A stretch of DNA of 64,000 nt, taken from positions 46,934,346-46,998,345 of the forward strand of contig NC_134648.1 in NCBI RefSeq assembly GCF_030463565.1, read 5' to 3'. Source of the DNA: Pelecanus crispus (lineage: Eukaryota; Chordata; Aves; Pelecaniformes; Pelecanidae). The position numbers were made by a program, and so were the translations under genes. A model generated the notes under the pieces. The model worked only from the letters and a program-made list of their open reading frames with translations, did not search any database and was not told the DNA's origin. Shown here piece by piece: positions 14,294 through 27,230 of the stretch (position 1 is the stretch's first letter; the number at the start of each line of letters is the position of its first letter).

Positions 14294-14781
14294 ACCTTTT
14301 TATACTGGATAATTCAAGATAGTGCTAACAAACCAGAGTCTTCTACCTGTGGTTTGAAAATAAATATAGCCTAGCAGCAACATAAAGTTATCTAAAACAC
14401 ATCTAGTGGCTCATATGGAAAACTATTTCAGGAAATCTTAGGTATCTCCCATGGTCATGTGCTCAACATTACCTAGCACTAATAAGTACACACAGGGGGA
14501 TGAAGAACTGATTAGAATATGGAAGTCAGACTCCTTAGCCCTTACTCTTCACTACCAAGTTCCAGCTTGCTATAAGACATCTATGAAGTACTCAACTGGC
14601 TAACCAGATGTTGAGCACAACCTTGCAAGTAATGCAGACCAGTGCAGAGCTGCTTCAGCACTGTACTAAGTACAGATAACATGGGAAAAGAGATTTTAGC
14701 TATGATTCAGTAGCACAATGACATGCATTTGTCATGTCTACACACAGTTGTGATCAGCACCAATTTAGTTCAGTTCTAAGA

Positions 14782-14891
14782 TGTGTGGGTGTGGCATTTA
14801 GGGACATGATTTAATGGTGAACTTGGCAGTGTTACGTTTATGGTTCAACTCAATGATCTTAAAGGTCTTTTCCAACCCAAATGATTCTATG
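14782..14891 (+). mobile_element. CR1 LINE, 3' end fragment
   Basis: Starts near GTGGCATTTAGGGACATG and runs through CAATGATCTTAAAGGTCTTT and CCAACCCAA to the terminal ATTCTATGA. That order, and the ending, are typical of the 3' UTR of avian CR1 retrotransposons. 5' truncated and diverged. CR1 usually lacks a poly(A) tail and target-site duplication, and neither is seen here. Confidence 0.85.
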
Positions 14892-15584
14892 AAAATCCTT
14901 GGTTGAGAAAGCAAGTGGTGCTCAGTAAAACTGCAAGTGTCCGAAGTATCCTACTTGAGTCAGAGTGTTCATGATTGAAACCCCTTTTCCAGTACTCATC
15001 TAGGAACACACTGTTCTATCAGGGCAAGCTCAGGGCTGAGGGTGGGAAGACCTAGTTTCTGTTTTGAACTTCACAAATAGCAGTGATCCTGGACCTGTAA
15101 GCCTGAGCTTCCTGTGACTCGGAACACACAACTGTAATATTAAACAGGGATTCTGTCCAACTTCAGGATTAGTGCATGGGAAACTGCTGTTCTTGCTGCA
15201 ACCTATATAATTTGTTTTTGAAATATGTGAGGGAAGCAACCGTTTTAGCTAGTAGAAGAAACAAGCTTAAATTGTTCTTTACATATTCACCACTATTTCT
15301 TTCCTAGGGTGGTACAACAACAGTGCTTTGATACCGCAGTAGTTTGTACTACAGGGTGTTCAAAGGTAAGGGCTCCATCTTCTGCATTTTCCATGTGCTG
15401 TTTCACGTACCATTCTTGGAGAAGCTTGTACATATACCATTTTAGGCTTCTGGGATACTTCTTTACCTTTACCCCTTTGCAAAATGTTTACCTGGATGGT
15501 CTGCATAATGTCAGCAAGAAGGACTGAAATATCACATTCTAGCAACTTGCAGGAATTGTTCTTAGTGCAAGAGTGATGCAACCG

Positions 15585-15666
15585 CTTCCCTGGGCAGCCT
15601 GTTCCGATGCTTGACAACCCTTTCAGGGAAGAAATTTTTCCTAATATCCAGTCTGAACCTCCCCTG
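15585..15666 (-). mobile_element. CR1 LINE, internal 3' UTR fragment
   Basis: The plus strand reads CTGGGCAGCCTGTTCCGATG, then CTTGACAACCCTTTCAGGGA, then CCTAATATCCAGTCTGAACC and TCCCCTGG. This is the reverse complement of the conserved part of the CR1 3' region. Boundaries are approximate. It lies about 700 bp from the 14.8 kb CR1 fragment in opposite orientation, so it is a separate insertion. Confidence 0.85.
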
Positions 15667-15728
15667 GTTCGGATCTGGAAGGGAGAATGGCAATGCGACA
15701 CAGCTAGTAACAGCAGTTTTACAAAGCG

Positions 15729-15777
15729 GTAAGTAAGAAAACTAGGTGTATTAAATACATAGTAAGTAAGAAAACTA
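15729..15777. repeat. Direct repeat, 33-bp spacing
   Basis: GTAAGTAAGAAAACTA occurs at 15729 and at 15762, with unrelated sequence between. It lies 60 bp beyond the CR1 fragment at 15.6 kb. Confidence 0.7.
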
Positions 15778-17383
15778 AGGAAATTAACTACAAACCTAAA
15801 GAAGCACTGAGCTGATATATTCATTATCTGATGATGTGCAGACATAGGAAAAAAAAAAATCTTTAATTCTCTAGGTTTATACTGTATTTACAGTTTCCTT
15901 TAAAAACCCTCCTACAGGTCATGATGCCATTTACAAACTAGCATTACTATAAAGAAGAGATTATTTAGGAGGCTTTATCATACTACTGTAGTATTTTTAT
16001 TTTCTAAACACATCTATCAAACCATTCTTCAAAATTAAAGTCTTCCTCAGAGTAAAAGTAGTGACCAAGGATCACTGCACTCTTTCAAAGACCATTGCAA
16101 GGTCTGAACATGAAGAAAATCTTTTTACAACCCTTGCAAAATGACCACATAATTCCCAAACTTTTGTTTCTTAGCAGAGGTTAAATGTTGTATCTGCACA
16201 AGACAACAGATACCTGAGGACAAAATCATGCAGCCTGATACCTGCATTGCAAGCCAGCTTTTATGCCCTTTTATGGCCTTCATCTTTCAATACAGTCAAT
16301 ACTTTCAGACATTCAATCTGTTGTTGCAGTGTAATTTATATGTGTTGACTTTCTTGTTCTCTGTGACATTTGCTTTTTCCTTCCTTTATATATCCTTACT
16401 CTGTCATCCTAAGGCATCCTTCACATAGCTGCCTCTTTCACTATGCCATAAAACCACTTCTTTCCGTGATTCATTGATTTTAATATTTTCTGGGTAGTAA
16501 CTGCATATTCCTATTTTATATAAGGAACTCACCACAAAACAGATTCCTGATTACATTTTCTGTTGATTGCAGCAGATCCTCCTTTGTCCTAATCCATTTT
16601 TTTCTTTTAATATAACTGAAAATTTGGCCCTTTATTCACATTTTCCTCTGAGATAATATATTTACATGAATATTTAATGAGGTAGTTGATTTGAATTTTG
16701 GGTATTATTTGTTTAGGTTTGTCACAGTGGGTATCACTCTTCATTTCATATTTAGAGAATGAAGTGACCAGACCTGCTAGAAGTCACTAATGGTTTCTGT
16801 TTATGTCTTCCAGAATAACAAGGAGAGACACTGAAATAGTAGTGCAGCTGCAAGCAAAGGAGCTTGTACAATTGTGGAAGCCCCACGGTTATTGTAACCC
16901 ATCTGATCCAAGCAGCTGACCAAAGTAACAAAGATATATGGGTTGATTTTACTTAAGATATTCATAATGGAGTCTGGTATCTTTATTTACAAGGAACATA
17001 CAAAACCCTGTTTCTTCAGAGTGCCGGAGGAATAAAAAGGAAACAAAATGTCTTTTCTCACATCTTCAGCCTTTTTCCATTAACCAATACCTAATCCTCA
17101 ACACTGAAACCCAAAATTTCTCTCAGAGGTTCTGGATTCTGCAGGTGTATTCTAGATCTTCTCCTTTCCTTTGTTGTTTCATCTGACTCTTACCCACACT
17201 TTCTTACACCTCTACAGCAAGGTGCCTCTGTGACTTTCTGAATGGTCTGACCATACCACAACTGAACGGTGGCACATGTAATTTAAGTTGGAACTTGCTT
17301 CTGTTTAATGAAAAATAGTTTTTTCCCACCACACTAGGCAAAAACCAGCATTTGCACATGCTGACTTTAACAGATTTTGCCCA

Positions 17384-17406
17384 AAACAAACAAACAAACA
17401 AACAAC
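17384..17406 (+). repeat. (AAAC)n microsatellite
   Basis: About five and a half AAAC units in perfect tandem, then AACAATG. Confidence 0.9.
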
Positions 17407-20400
17407 AATGATTTGGAACTTCTACATTAGATTTACAAGTGAGGATAACAAAGCTCTAGCTCTTTAGACTTGGCATGAAACAGTGCAAGTATGGGAAGAT
17501 AAACAAATTCAGCTGCATCCCCTGCCAGTTACTCTAGTAAAAAACTCATGATTTAGCCATCATTAGTCCATCAGCATAGAAAAGCTAATAAGTCGTCCTA
17601 CTGCTTGCATTGCAGTAGCAGCTTGGACCTTTTGTTGCCACCATGAAGTAATGGGAACATAACCGCCGCACTAACTCACTGAAAGAATCATAAAAGTACT
17701 TTGTGAGTTTGGCTAAAAGGACCATTTATGTTCTTGATTCGAGGACTACAAGACTGATGTTTAGAAGTATGTGTTAGCCAAGTACAATATCCTGGAGCCA
17801 TAACCTAACTTTTTTAAAAAAAACATGTATTCTATGTTTGGCACCACTGAGTTTTTTGCTGTTGTAAGCTATTAAAGATCTGTGTAAAAGTTTCTTTTAG
17901 TAAAATACCTTGAAGTCACTTGAAAAATGTTTATGGTTTCCTGTATTATTGCAACCATCAGCAAAACAGATATAAATTTCCATTTATCAGCTCTAGAGCA
18001 ATAACAGATGTTTTACTCATTAAACTGCAAGTCAAATATTTGTTGGTTGTTAAACTACAGCTCCTTGACATTTACCAATGCCATCCAGGACTCCCTAGTC
18101 CTCTTCTATCCAACCGTTAGGTCCTGAGAACACATAAGATCAAGTGTTTTCAATGCATGGCCTTGGGTTTAGGGAAAACATATGACAACAAACTAACCCT
18201 TAGGCTATTTGAGATGAGATTATTGGCAAGCACTCTTTCCACCAAAAAAAGCAGATTTAATTATTTTTTTAAGCAACACTCCATTTAAGAAAAAATAGTA
18301 CACATGCAATCTGGGTGGGTTCTGAAGATATCAGTTCAAACCAATATCAAGTCAAAATATCCTGATCCAATGATAAAATGTTACAATTAGTTCTCCTCCC
18401 AGACCTTCAGCTATTAATCTTTGGAAGAAAATCTAAATCAATTTCAGGGAGATCCAAGGAAAGAATGACACTAATTAGTATATTCTGTAGTTGTTCAACC
18501 TTGCAAACTAGTTCTTCCCTAAAAGGAAATCAGAATGACGTGACTTGCCATAATGCAGCTAACTATTTGACAGATGACTCATCATGTCATAAGAATGAAG
18601 TAGTCCAAGTCATGCATTTACTAAACTTTCCAGAGTTAGAGAAGCAACAAGAATATGAAAGAAAAATCTGGAGGTAAATGAATCAAAACTGTCCTAGCAT
18701 ATTTGTTCCTTAAATACCAAATCCTACCACAGATATGATACAGTTTCAGAAGTTCTGTTGCTTTCATTTCCCATTCCAATTTTGTGCAATTTCATTAATT
18801 GTAAACTTCTCTGGCTTAGCACATATTTTTCATCATGGGCCTCATTGTACAACTTTGGAAATATGCAATCTCATAGTTAGAGGTCATCAAGCTTTGTTAC
18901 CTCTTTCACATCTATACAAGTTTGGTTTTATTTTTTTAAAAAACCCAACTGTTTCTTCCCCAAGTGAAAGAAAATTGATTCAAGACACAGGCACTCAAAA
19001 AAAGAAAAAAATTGTAGGGAATCTAGACTAGAGAAATAACAATTCCCTAGTTTCATAGTTGCTGAGTCATTCAGCAGGATTTTCAAATTTTTCACGGGCC
19101 CCTGGGCAATGGAAGCTTATGCTATGAATTTAAGACATGATCTTACAGATCTTACTCTCCTATTTGCCGTACTGGAAAAAAAATCTGGCTGCACGCAGCT
19201 GCAGTAATTTTTCACCACCACACACACAAGAACACAACCACAGCTAACAGTACTAACTGAAAGATAAAGATAAGAAAGCCAAATAGAATAGAAACCAATT
19301 GTAAGTTGACATAAACAGTCAGCTTTTTGGGACTCAGGCTAGAAAACAGACACCTTCCCACCATGTTTTTAGAATGCTTCTGCCTTAGGTAACAAATACA
19401 TCATGTTCATTACCTCTTTGATTTCTACCTAGGAAACACTGGCAGTGAAATCAGAAATCACTTGCTCCCAAGAAGGTCATATAAGAACTGCTAGGAACTT
19501 ATCAGCTTACTAAACACTCTTGTACCACTAAGTTCTTTTAACATCTGCTGTAAGATGAAACACTCACAGTTCTTCACTAAGTTGCCTTTACTTCACTGTA
19601 CTTTTGTTTATAATACTAGGCTATATTTTCAAGTTGCAACTGTGTCTAGAACTCCATACAAACTAAAAGCAAACCAAGCAACATGGAACACTGATTTAAA
19701 AAAAAAAAGTCACCAGATTTCATGGGGAAATAATTTAGAAGAACACTGTAATTTCATAGAAGTCCTGAAAAAGATGCACAATGAATCAAAATAACACATT
19801 TCTGCTACGAAGCATGCTATATATCTTGTAGTATTTGTGACTGAATGTCTACAGAGCAGAAGCCAAATCACACCTATGAGAAGATGACCCTCCCATTGAG
19901 AACACAGACCAGTTTTCCCTATCTCTGCTGCTTGATATTTACTGATATTTTGCCAAATCCCTTCTAGGTATGGCGACTGTTTCTTTATAGAAAGAAATAC
20001 ATACAAGCAGTACTCCCAAAAAAAACCTAATCAAAGCCCATGTTACTCAACACATGGTTATTTTTTCAACAACCACACAGCATTTCTTCTGCACCATAGC
20101 AGAGCTGCTTGCTACACTTCATAGACAAGATAAAAGCCTCGGGAGCTGTCGACCATTTCTGATGGCCTGACCTTGCAGAGGATGTTCTGCAGGTCTGTTT
20201 CAGCAGCAGAGTCAGAAAGTCCTAAAGAAGCCCATAGGACAAGCTCTTGTACAGGACTGCAGCTTGCCCCTAGCATTTTGCTGTCACCCTGGCACAGTTC
20301 TGGCATACTGGAACTAGTGCTCCTCAGTACAATGCAGAGACATAACTCAGAGCTGGCATATCTATGCCAAGATCCATTCCCAGTTGGCAGTGCAAACAGG

Positions 20401-21376
20401 CTGCACTAGATTTGGCTTCCTCCCATCCTCTAAGTCTATCCCAGACAGCTTTGCACCCTAAAGCATACCTGCATGTCCTCATGCCAAGTCCCAGGTTTTC
20501 ATGCTACAAAGAGATGTGTCATTTCAGAGGCTTCAAACTCAGCACTTCTGCCCTAGATTACGTTTTAGTGGCACCAAGGGTGTGCATGGGGCTTGCAAGA
20601 GATTTATGGTAAGTACTACATCATCCAAATACCTCTACACTGTGGTACTTGGCCTCAGTTCACTAGGACAGTTCCTGGCTCCATTTCACCTGGAGGCATA
20701 GGCTTAGATTTCTTCAGTCTTGCAACAGAAAGGCAAGCAAGTCAGCAAGATTTGCCCCTCTTTCAGAGATGCTGCCCTCATTCCCCACACCAGTTTTGAC
20801 CTACACCCTCAACATACAATGAAGGATGACAGACTGTATGTTCTGGTGTTGCTCGTATTTCCTCCTGCTTCATCTGTGTCATGAACTCCTTTGTCAGGTC
20901 TCAGGTGAACTGTTGCTGTTTTGCACTGGCCAGTGCAGTTGTCTTTACTGCTGTCACCAGATCAGCTATTCATCCCCTAAAGGAACAAACGCATATGTTT
21001 GTTTCGTCCTTTTCTCCATCGATTGGGTTTTTAGCTCTTGAAGCACTCCTAAAACCGCATAAAACAAACTGAATTTACCAAAAGCCTTAAGGCACAATCT
21101 AAGCATACGTAAGAAACCTGCCTATAAGAAAACAGACTCACCACCTGCAAAACAGGCAACAACACTGCCAAAACAAAAGGATCTATTGTACCAAAGAAAA
21201 AACTTAGTAAGCTCCAGTTACATGCTTCTACTGAGATTAAGCACAGCCACTGGCCAGCCAGCATGGAGAGGGTGTAAAAGGTTAGAGTACTTCTTCATTT
21301 TAATAGGTGTTTTAAAGAGAAATGTTTTCATTTTTCTTCCCACCAGTACCTGAAAACTTTCTGCCCTAGAACAAAA

Positions 21377-21397
21377 GGGGGGGGGGGGGGGGGGGGG
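21377..21397 (+). repeat. G21 homopolymer
   Basis: An uninterrupted run of 21 G, then CGG. It can fold as a G-quadruplex on the plus strand and is prone to length error in sequencing, so the stated length may not be exact. Confidence 0.9.
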
Positions 21398-24300
21398 CGG
21401 ACCCAAACACTCATAGAAAACCTGCCATCCATCTTCAAAAACATAAATAAAGCTTGAAACTTAAAGCAAAATATGTTTGGGGAACATATATTTAGCTGAA
21501 AAACTCTTCAGTCTTAGCTTAGGAAAGAAGCCTCTGACAAGCTCTCCTCCACCTAGCACCAGCTAATGATGTAAGGTTTCCTGGCTCCAGACAGCTGTCT
21601 CTGACTGGTCACAGTTGAAGTGGGAAAGATGTACTCGCTCCACCCCTTCTAGCACATCTGACTGAACCTGTCACAGCTTGGCATTACTAGGGCATTGACT
21701 AAATTTAAACAAATGAATATTGATTTTATTCCGTTTTTCACAGTTCCACTCAAGGGCTTGTTTCCCTAGGTTCTGCCAAGTACACAGCTCTGCTTTCTAA
21801 ATTAAGCAGTTTTAATAACACTATGCCACAATAATACAGGTTCTTAACACTGATCACTGTAAAAGGCAGAAAGAATAATGTGCTACTAAATGCCAGAAGG
21901 AGAGGAACAGGGATGCACAGAAAACATAAAACAACCCATTTTACTGGAAAGTGTGGAGGGCAGCTGGTAAGGGAGGCAAATACCTATCCTGCCTAGCGCC
22001 CCAGAAACTCCATCCCCAGAGTTCCCCAGCAGCAGCACAGACTCATCCCTGTTGCCACAGGCAGAGCAGGTAAGCCTACATGCTTACTCTTACATGGTGC
22101 CACACGAATGTGCAGTTACATTTCTACTGGTGCTTTGACTAGACCTACCCGCTTCTGACACAATCTGCACAGTGCGCAGTCATTGCCAAATGCTTACACA
22201 ACATTATTAGCCTAGTTACTAACAGAAAGGTCATTTCTGTTTAACAAAGATAAAACCAAAGCTGTTTTTAAGCATAAGTGAAGGCAAATGAAGAAACAAG
22301 TATACCTTTTCTCTTCCTAAAACCAACCAGGAAAATAAAAGACCTTTGTAACAGCATGATTTATAGATCACTTTTCCTTGCTTTTCTCAGGGGAAGATCA
22401 GAAATAGCCACAAATAGATTTATAGACAGACTAGCCCATTTAAATGTTAAATTGCAATCCAATCTGGCATGAGCTAGAACATTAGTGTCTGGCTTTCCTG
22501 TCTGTTGACACCCCACACAGCAAAATCTTAGAATTATAATAAAATTGCTTTTCTGCTGGTGACGGGGAAGGGAGTTTTGGGTGGGTTTTTTTTTCCTCTA
22601 ACTTGATGTTAAGGTTTTCCATTGGCCTGGGCAGCCCTGAGGAATTAACTTTTCGGTGATCTGCCTCTTCCCTTTCCAAGAAGAGTTCTGTCGTAGTTGT
22701 TCTAATCAAAAAGGCTTGGATGAGCAAGTTTCATCAATTGCCTTGCTTTGCTCAGGAGTCAGACTCCAGTTCAGTAAGTCTCAAGGAATTAAGGTAGGTG
22801 TGTCTGATCAAGAGATCATTACAATAAAGAGGAGACCACTCAAAAGGTCTGTCTCTTATGTGTGGTTCATAATATCTCATAATACTTGTCTTTCAGGTTC
22901 TTCATACCCTGAGTCGCTTCTATGGGTCAAACCTTTCAAACAGGCCCAGTCTCCCGTAACGCACCAAAGCGTGTGGCTTTCACAGGTGACAAAGCACAGA
23001 TCTCATCACTCCAAGGGAGTACACAGGGCATTGGTAAGAGCACGGGGACATGAGTTGCAGCTCCCTGGATAAACTGTGGAACTTTTTGTCATTAAAACAC
23101 TACACTGCATCTATTTAAAGTAGGTGGTTCAATTAAATATATAATTTCAGGTTTTCTAGAGAGAAACCTAAGTATTTCAGCAAAAGTGTCAACAAAGTGA
23201 AATCTCTTTATAGCTCCTCCCTGTACTTCATTTAGAAATTCCCCACTAGCCAGTGGAGGTCACAGAGGACAGATTGGATGTGTTATCTGGGAGGCTGCAG
23301 CTTTCGGCATTAGCTTTGTTATCGATCTATGGTGAAGCCTAAAATGCACGTCAACAAAGGACTCTAATATTTAGACCAGAAGTCATGAATCCTGGTGATG
23401 ACACGTGCAGATCAAAATTGTAAATTAGAATAAATAACAAGTAGAGCACGTAAGCAAAAAACCCTGTCACTATGAAGCCAAGAATCTCAGCACATTCTTG
23501 AATAGTTTGCCTAAGCAGTTTTATCAGATGATCTTTTCTGCTGTCAAGGGATGTATTAACTCAGCAATAAGTGGGTGCCCGTTTAGATTTGATTAAGAAT
23601 CTGCTAGCCAGCAGGCAGAAGATACACCCATTCAACAAGTAAGCCTTACAATACTCTCCAATTGCTTTTCCATCCCAACGCCATCTGTATCAAGATGGGA
23701 TAAGTAGCTTATTAAACATAGCACAACCCACATTTCTTCATCAATTCTCTTAGTGTTTCCTATTAAGTTTTTCTCCTGTGGCTCTCAAAGTTTAAGCACT
23801 CCTCCCCACTGTCCTTCTGCTTGCCATTTTGCCTGGTGTCACCTGTCTATTAGAGAAAATCTCTCACCCATACTGGTACTTCCCTCCCCCCAAATACCCA
23901 ATAAAATAAGGATATATTGCATGAATACTTTGCAGCTATCTTGAAAAATCACCCTTAAAGAGAGGTTATGCTAAAAAGTAAATAAAAATTCATTAAAATT
24001 AGAATGTAGGTAATGTAGTTTCAAAAGTTTTGTATGAATGGACAGAAAAATGAAACATTTCCATCTTCTTTTCCTTCAATTCAGTTCAAGAGGTCTGTTT
24101 CTTCTTGTGCCAGCTACCCTAAAAGCTATTTTTGAAGTTAAACCTGCACACAGAGATTATTTCCACTCTCTTTCCACTTCCCTCTCTCTACTCACCAGTC
24201 CCAAAAATATTAATATCACTTTGCATAGCTAAGTGCAAACATCTCCCATTCTGGCAGGAAACAGAATCTGTAACTGTCCTGAAGGTTACTAAGCTAGTAA

Positions 24301-24638
24301 TAAACCATTTACACTCTGCATGGTTATGCAAGTGAAATAAAGATAGAATTACATTTTCTGTCTCAAAATGGCAAAACAGACACACATGGGATTAGTGCTG
24401 CTTGATTTTCATTGCTCTTAAGTGAAGCTGCACAGTGGTAAACAAATACTCGGGGGTAGAGATGTGTTTCAAGTGACTGATCCCAAATCACTATGAAAAT
24501 TGTGATTGTCTTTATTGCTTTGTAAACATATTTACTGCAACCACATGTGAAAGATGTTATGAGGGCTAATACTAATAGAAGAAGAGAGGGAAAGAATAAA
24601 AAACTTATTGTCTTTCTTAACATGAAGTACTAGAACTT

Positions 24639-24660
24639 GGGGGAGGGGGTGTAGGGGGAG
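24639..24660 (+). repeat. G-rich tract
   Basis: Three runs of five G separated by A and TGTA, flanked by A-rich sequence. With only three long runs, quadruplex formation is uncertain. Confidence 0.5.
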
Positions 24661-25343
24661 AAATCAGTCATGCAGATAAGCAGTGCCAACTGGCCTCCTT
24701 TGATGACATAGGTGAGAAAGCACTAATTTAAAAATCCAAGGTGAACAACACATCATCTACAAATAAGTTGAAGGTCCTGGAGGTGCCAAGTCTGACCTCA
24801 CCATCTGGAAGTCTTCCAGCTTCTGAACCAGTCCACAGAGGTCTGTCCAGAAACCTCCTAAAGAGCAGTCAACCATCAAAACACACACATACCAGTTATA
24901 TCAAGGATACCATAGCTGCAAGGCTTGTCCGTTAGAAAGCTCTGTGTGTGTATTCATTGAAAACTAGTGGAAAAACAATGTACCTTTTTTGAGTATCTAA
25001 CTTGATACACCACTCCATTATATCTGAAATCAATTTATTAAAATAAAAGACAATGGAATATTTATAAGCATCACGGAACACTTCCCAGAACAAAAATAGT
25101 TTTTCTATTTAATTCCTTGTGAATATATCCTTAACCAGTGCCAGACAAAACATACCATTGTGTTAGGCAAAAGGAAATTAACTGGAGAATTAAAATGCTT
25201 CCTATTACCAGAACGCAATTCATTCTAACATACATCATTTGTAAATTAACAGAGATACACCATCATTTACAACACCAATCTACTTGACAAAATAACTTCT
25301 CCAGAGCTGGGCCTGTCACTGAGCCATCTCCCAACCACTGTAA

Positions 25344-25377
25344 TTAGCTTCCAGTCAAACGTACTAGCTTCCATTCA
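25344..25377. repeat. Short tandem repeat, period 20
   Basis: TAGCTTCCAGTCAA at 25344 is followed by TAGCTTCCATTCAA at 25364, one mismatch. Confidence 0.55.
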
Positions 25378-27210
25378 ACAGCATACTTTAGAAATGTCTG
25401 ACTCTGTGTACTTTGTGACTAGAAGTATACTCCCATTTCTAAGGATACAAAGAACAGCTGATAGGAAGAGGGAAAAGAGTGAAAAGAACATTATTAAAGC
25501 AGTTCAGTCAATATAGTAAACTTAAGACCTAATCTATTAGATCTCAGTCTGGTCAGCACACAGGGAAGATTGCTGCCTTTTTTTTTCCTGTGGGAACTTG
25601 CACATGGGCAACTACTGCAGAAGAGATATCTTGTCCAGTAATGTTGTTTTACTGCCACCATCTAAGAAAAAAGAGATTTTCCCATATTCCCCATGTGAAG
25701 GGATCAGTTCAGGCTACCAAGATGGTCAGAAATCTATCCTGCATAAGCCAACTAGAAGGAAAAAATGAAAAGTAACTTCTACAGGGACTTGGCTGAAGGC
25801 TGAAAGAGTTACAAGGGCAGAAATAATTTACTGTTGTTTATTGTAACAAGACTGTCCTAGTTCTAGATGCATTTTTATAATGGAAGTTTCATAATACTGC
25901 ATTTACATGAGAACTTTACTCTGTCATTAATATTTCCTATCTTTGTTGCAGTTTATCATAGGATTAGCTAATAAACAGGTCTGCTTCACTCACTAAAGCT
26001 TTAGACTGAAAACTTCACAGAACAGCTTATACGACAGAACTGTGGTCATGAATCAGTTAGTGTTACTATTATAAGCAGTTTCAGAACTTATTTGAATATT
26101 TTAAGTCATAGCCTGAAATTTGGTGTAAGATTTGGGAGTCACACACAGATATCTATTCATATGTCATGTCACTGAAAACCCTTTGTGGTTACTGAGCAGT
26201 AATAAAAATTTTAAATAGCAAATGAACTAAGCCTATGTAGGAAAAGAGTTGAGGCTGGTGAGCTTAGGAAAAGTGGGCTATATTTGAACACAGTAATTGC
26301 AGCTCTTCATCTTATCAGCATTAGTGAAATTCTTGCATAACAGACTGAGAACAGGTCTTCAGGAATGTGGCAGCAACACAGAATGGTCCTGGAGGATTTG
26401 TTGGTATGAATGATACCTCATTTTTTTTTTTACCTCACCTTACGTTATCTCTGACAGCTAGTGAAAAGGAGAGCCCAGGCTGAATCCCAGCATAAGTTAA
26501 TCTTAGGATTATTTTAACTAGCACCAGAGGATAGCATTCCAGTTCAGGATCCTTGCCCATAGTGTACAATAACAAACCTGGACTCTCACCCACACTCTGG
26601 AAAATTCAGCTGGAAAGATGAAATTAGTGTGCTGAAGATCAAAAGATATTTGGATACAAAATCTGTTACTCTTAGCAGTAACTTAAAACCCCACATGTCT
26701 GAAAAAATGTTTCATGTCCACCAAGTCTGCTGTTGTACAGCTGTATTTGTAGCAAATGTTTTTAAGGAAAAAAAATGGGTTTATGTTGGTGTGTTCCGGA
26801 AGCCAACATTTTTAATTTTATCCATTTTCTGTTCAAGGACTTATGCTTTTCCAAGCATACAAAAAAATCCCTCCGGAACTACTGAATTGTTTGGAACTAT
26901 AATATTTCTTTTTTTTAGGTATGACACAGTATTTTCAGGGTCTAAGATTTCACACATGTCCAGTGCCACACTATGAGACAGTTTAAAACATCATTTTATA
27001 CATGGAGAAGAACTACTAAATCTAAACACTCATTACATATCTAAACTTGTGAGACAGTCCACTGAAACAAGCCCCAAAACACTGCGTAGGCAACACACAC
27101 TGGGCGATCTTGCTACTGCAGTCAGGACAGTGGTCACCTGATCATAAACTGAATTGCAGGCAGATCAAAAGATTCTTAAAACAATTTTTTTTGCCAATAC
27201 AGCTAAAAAG

Positions 27211-27230
27211 AAAAAAAAAAAAAAAAAAAA
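27211..27230 (+). repeat. A20 homopolymer
   Basis: Twenty consecutive A after CTAAAAAG. No source retrocopy recognised upstream. Confidence 0.9.

Larger units (their letters stand above)
1..14781. other. Gene-free intergenic DNA
   Basis: No coding exon, RNA gene or interspersed repeat is recognised. All open frames are under about 115 codons and lack family features. Contains the hairpin at 10.46 kb, small tandem repeats and homopolymers listed separately. Old, unrecognisable repeats or conserved non-coding elements could be present; neither can be judged without comparison. Confidence 0.7.

Noticed and set aside
15360-15845. Minus-strand open frame of 161 codons
   Set aside because: It runs through the CR1 fragment at 15.59-15.67 kb and the short direct repeat at 15.73-15.78 kb, and shows no conserved motif. 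It is in non-coding CR1 3' sequence.
21218-21406. Minus-strand open frame starting with a polyproline stretch
   Set aside because: The prolines are just the G21 homopolymer read on the other strand.
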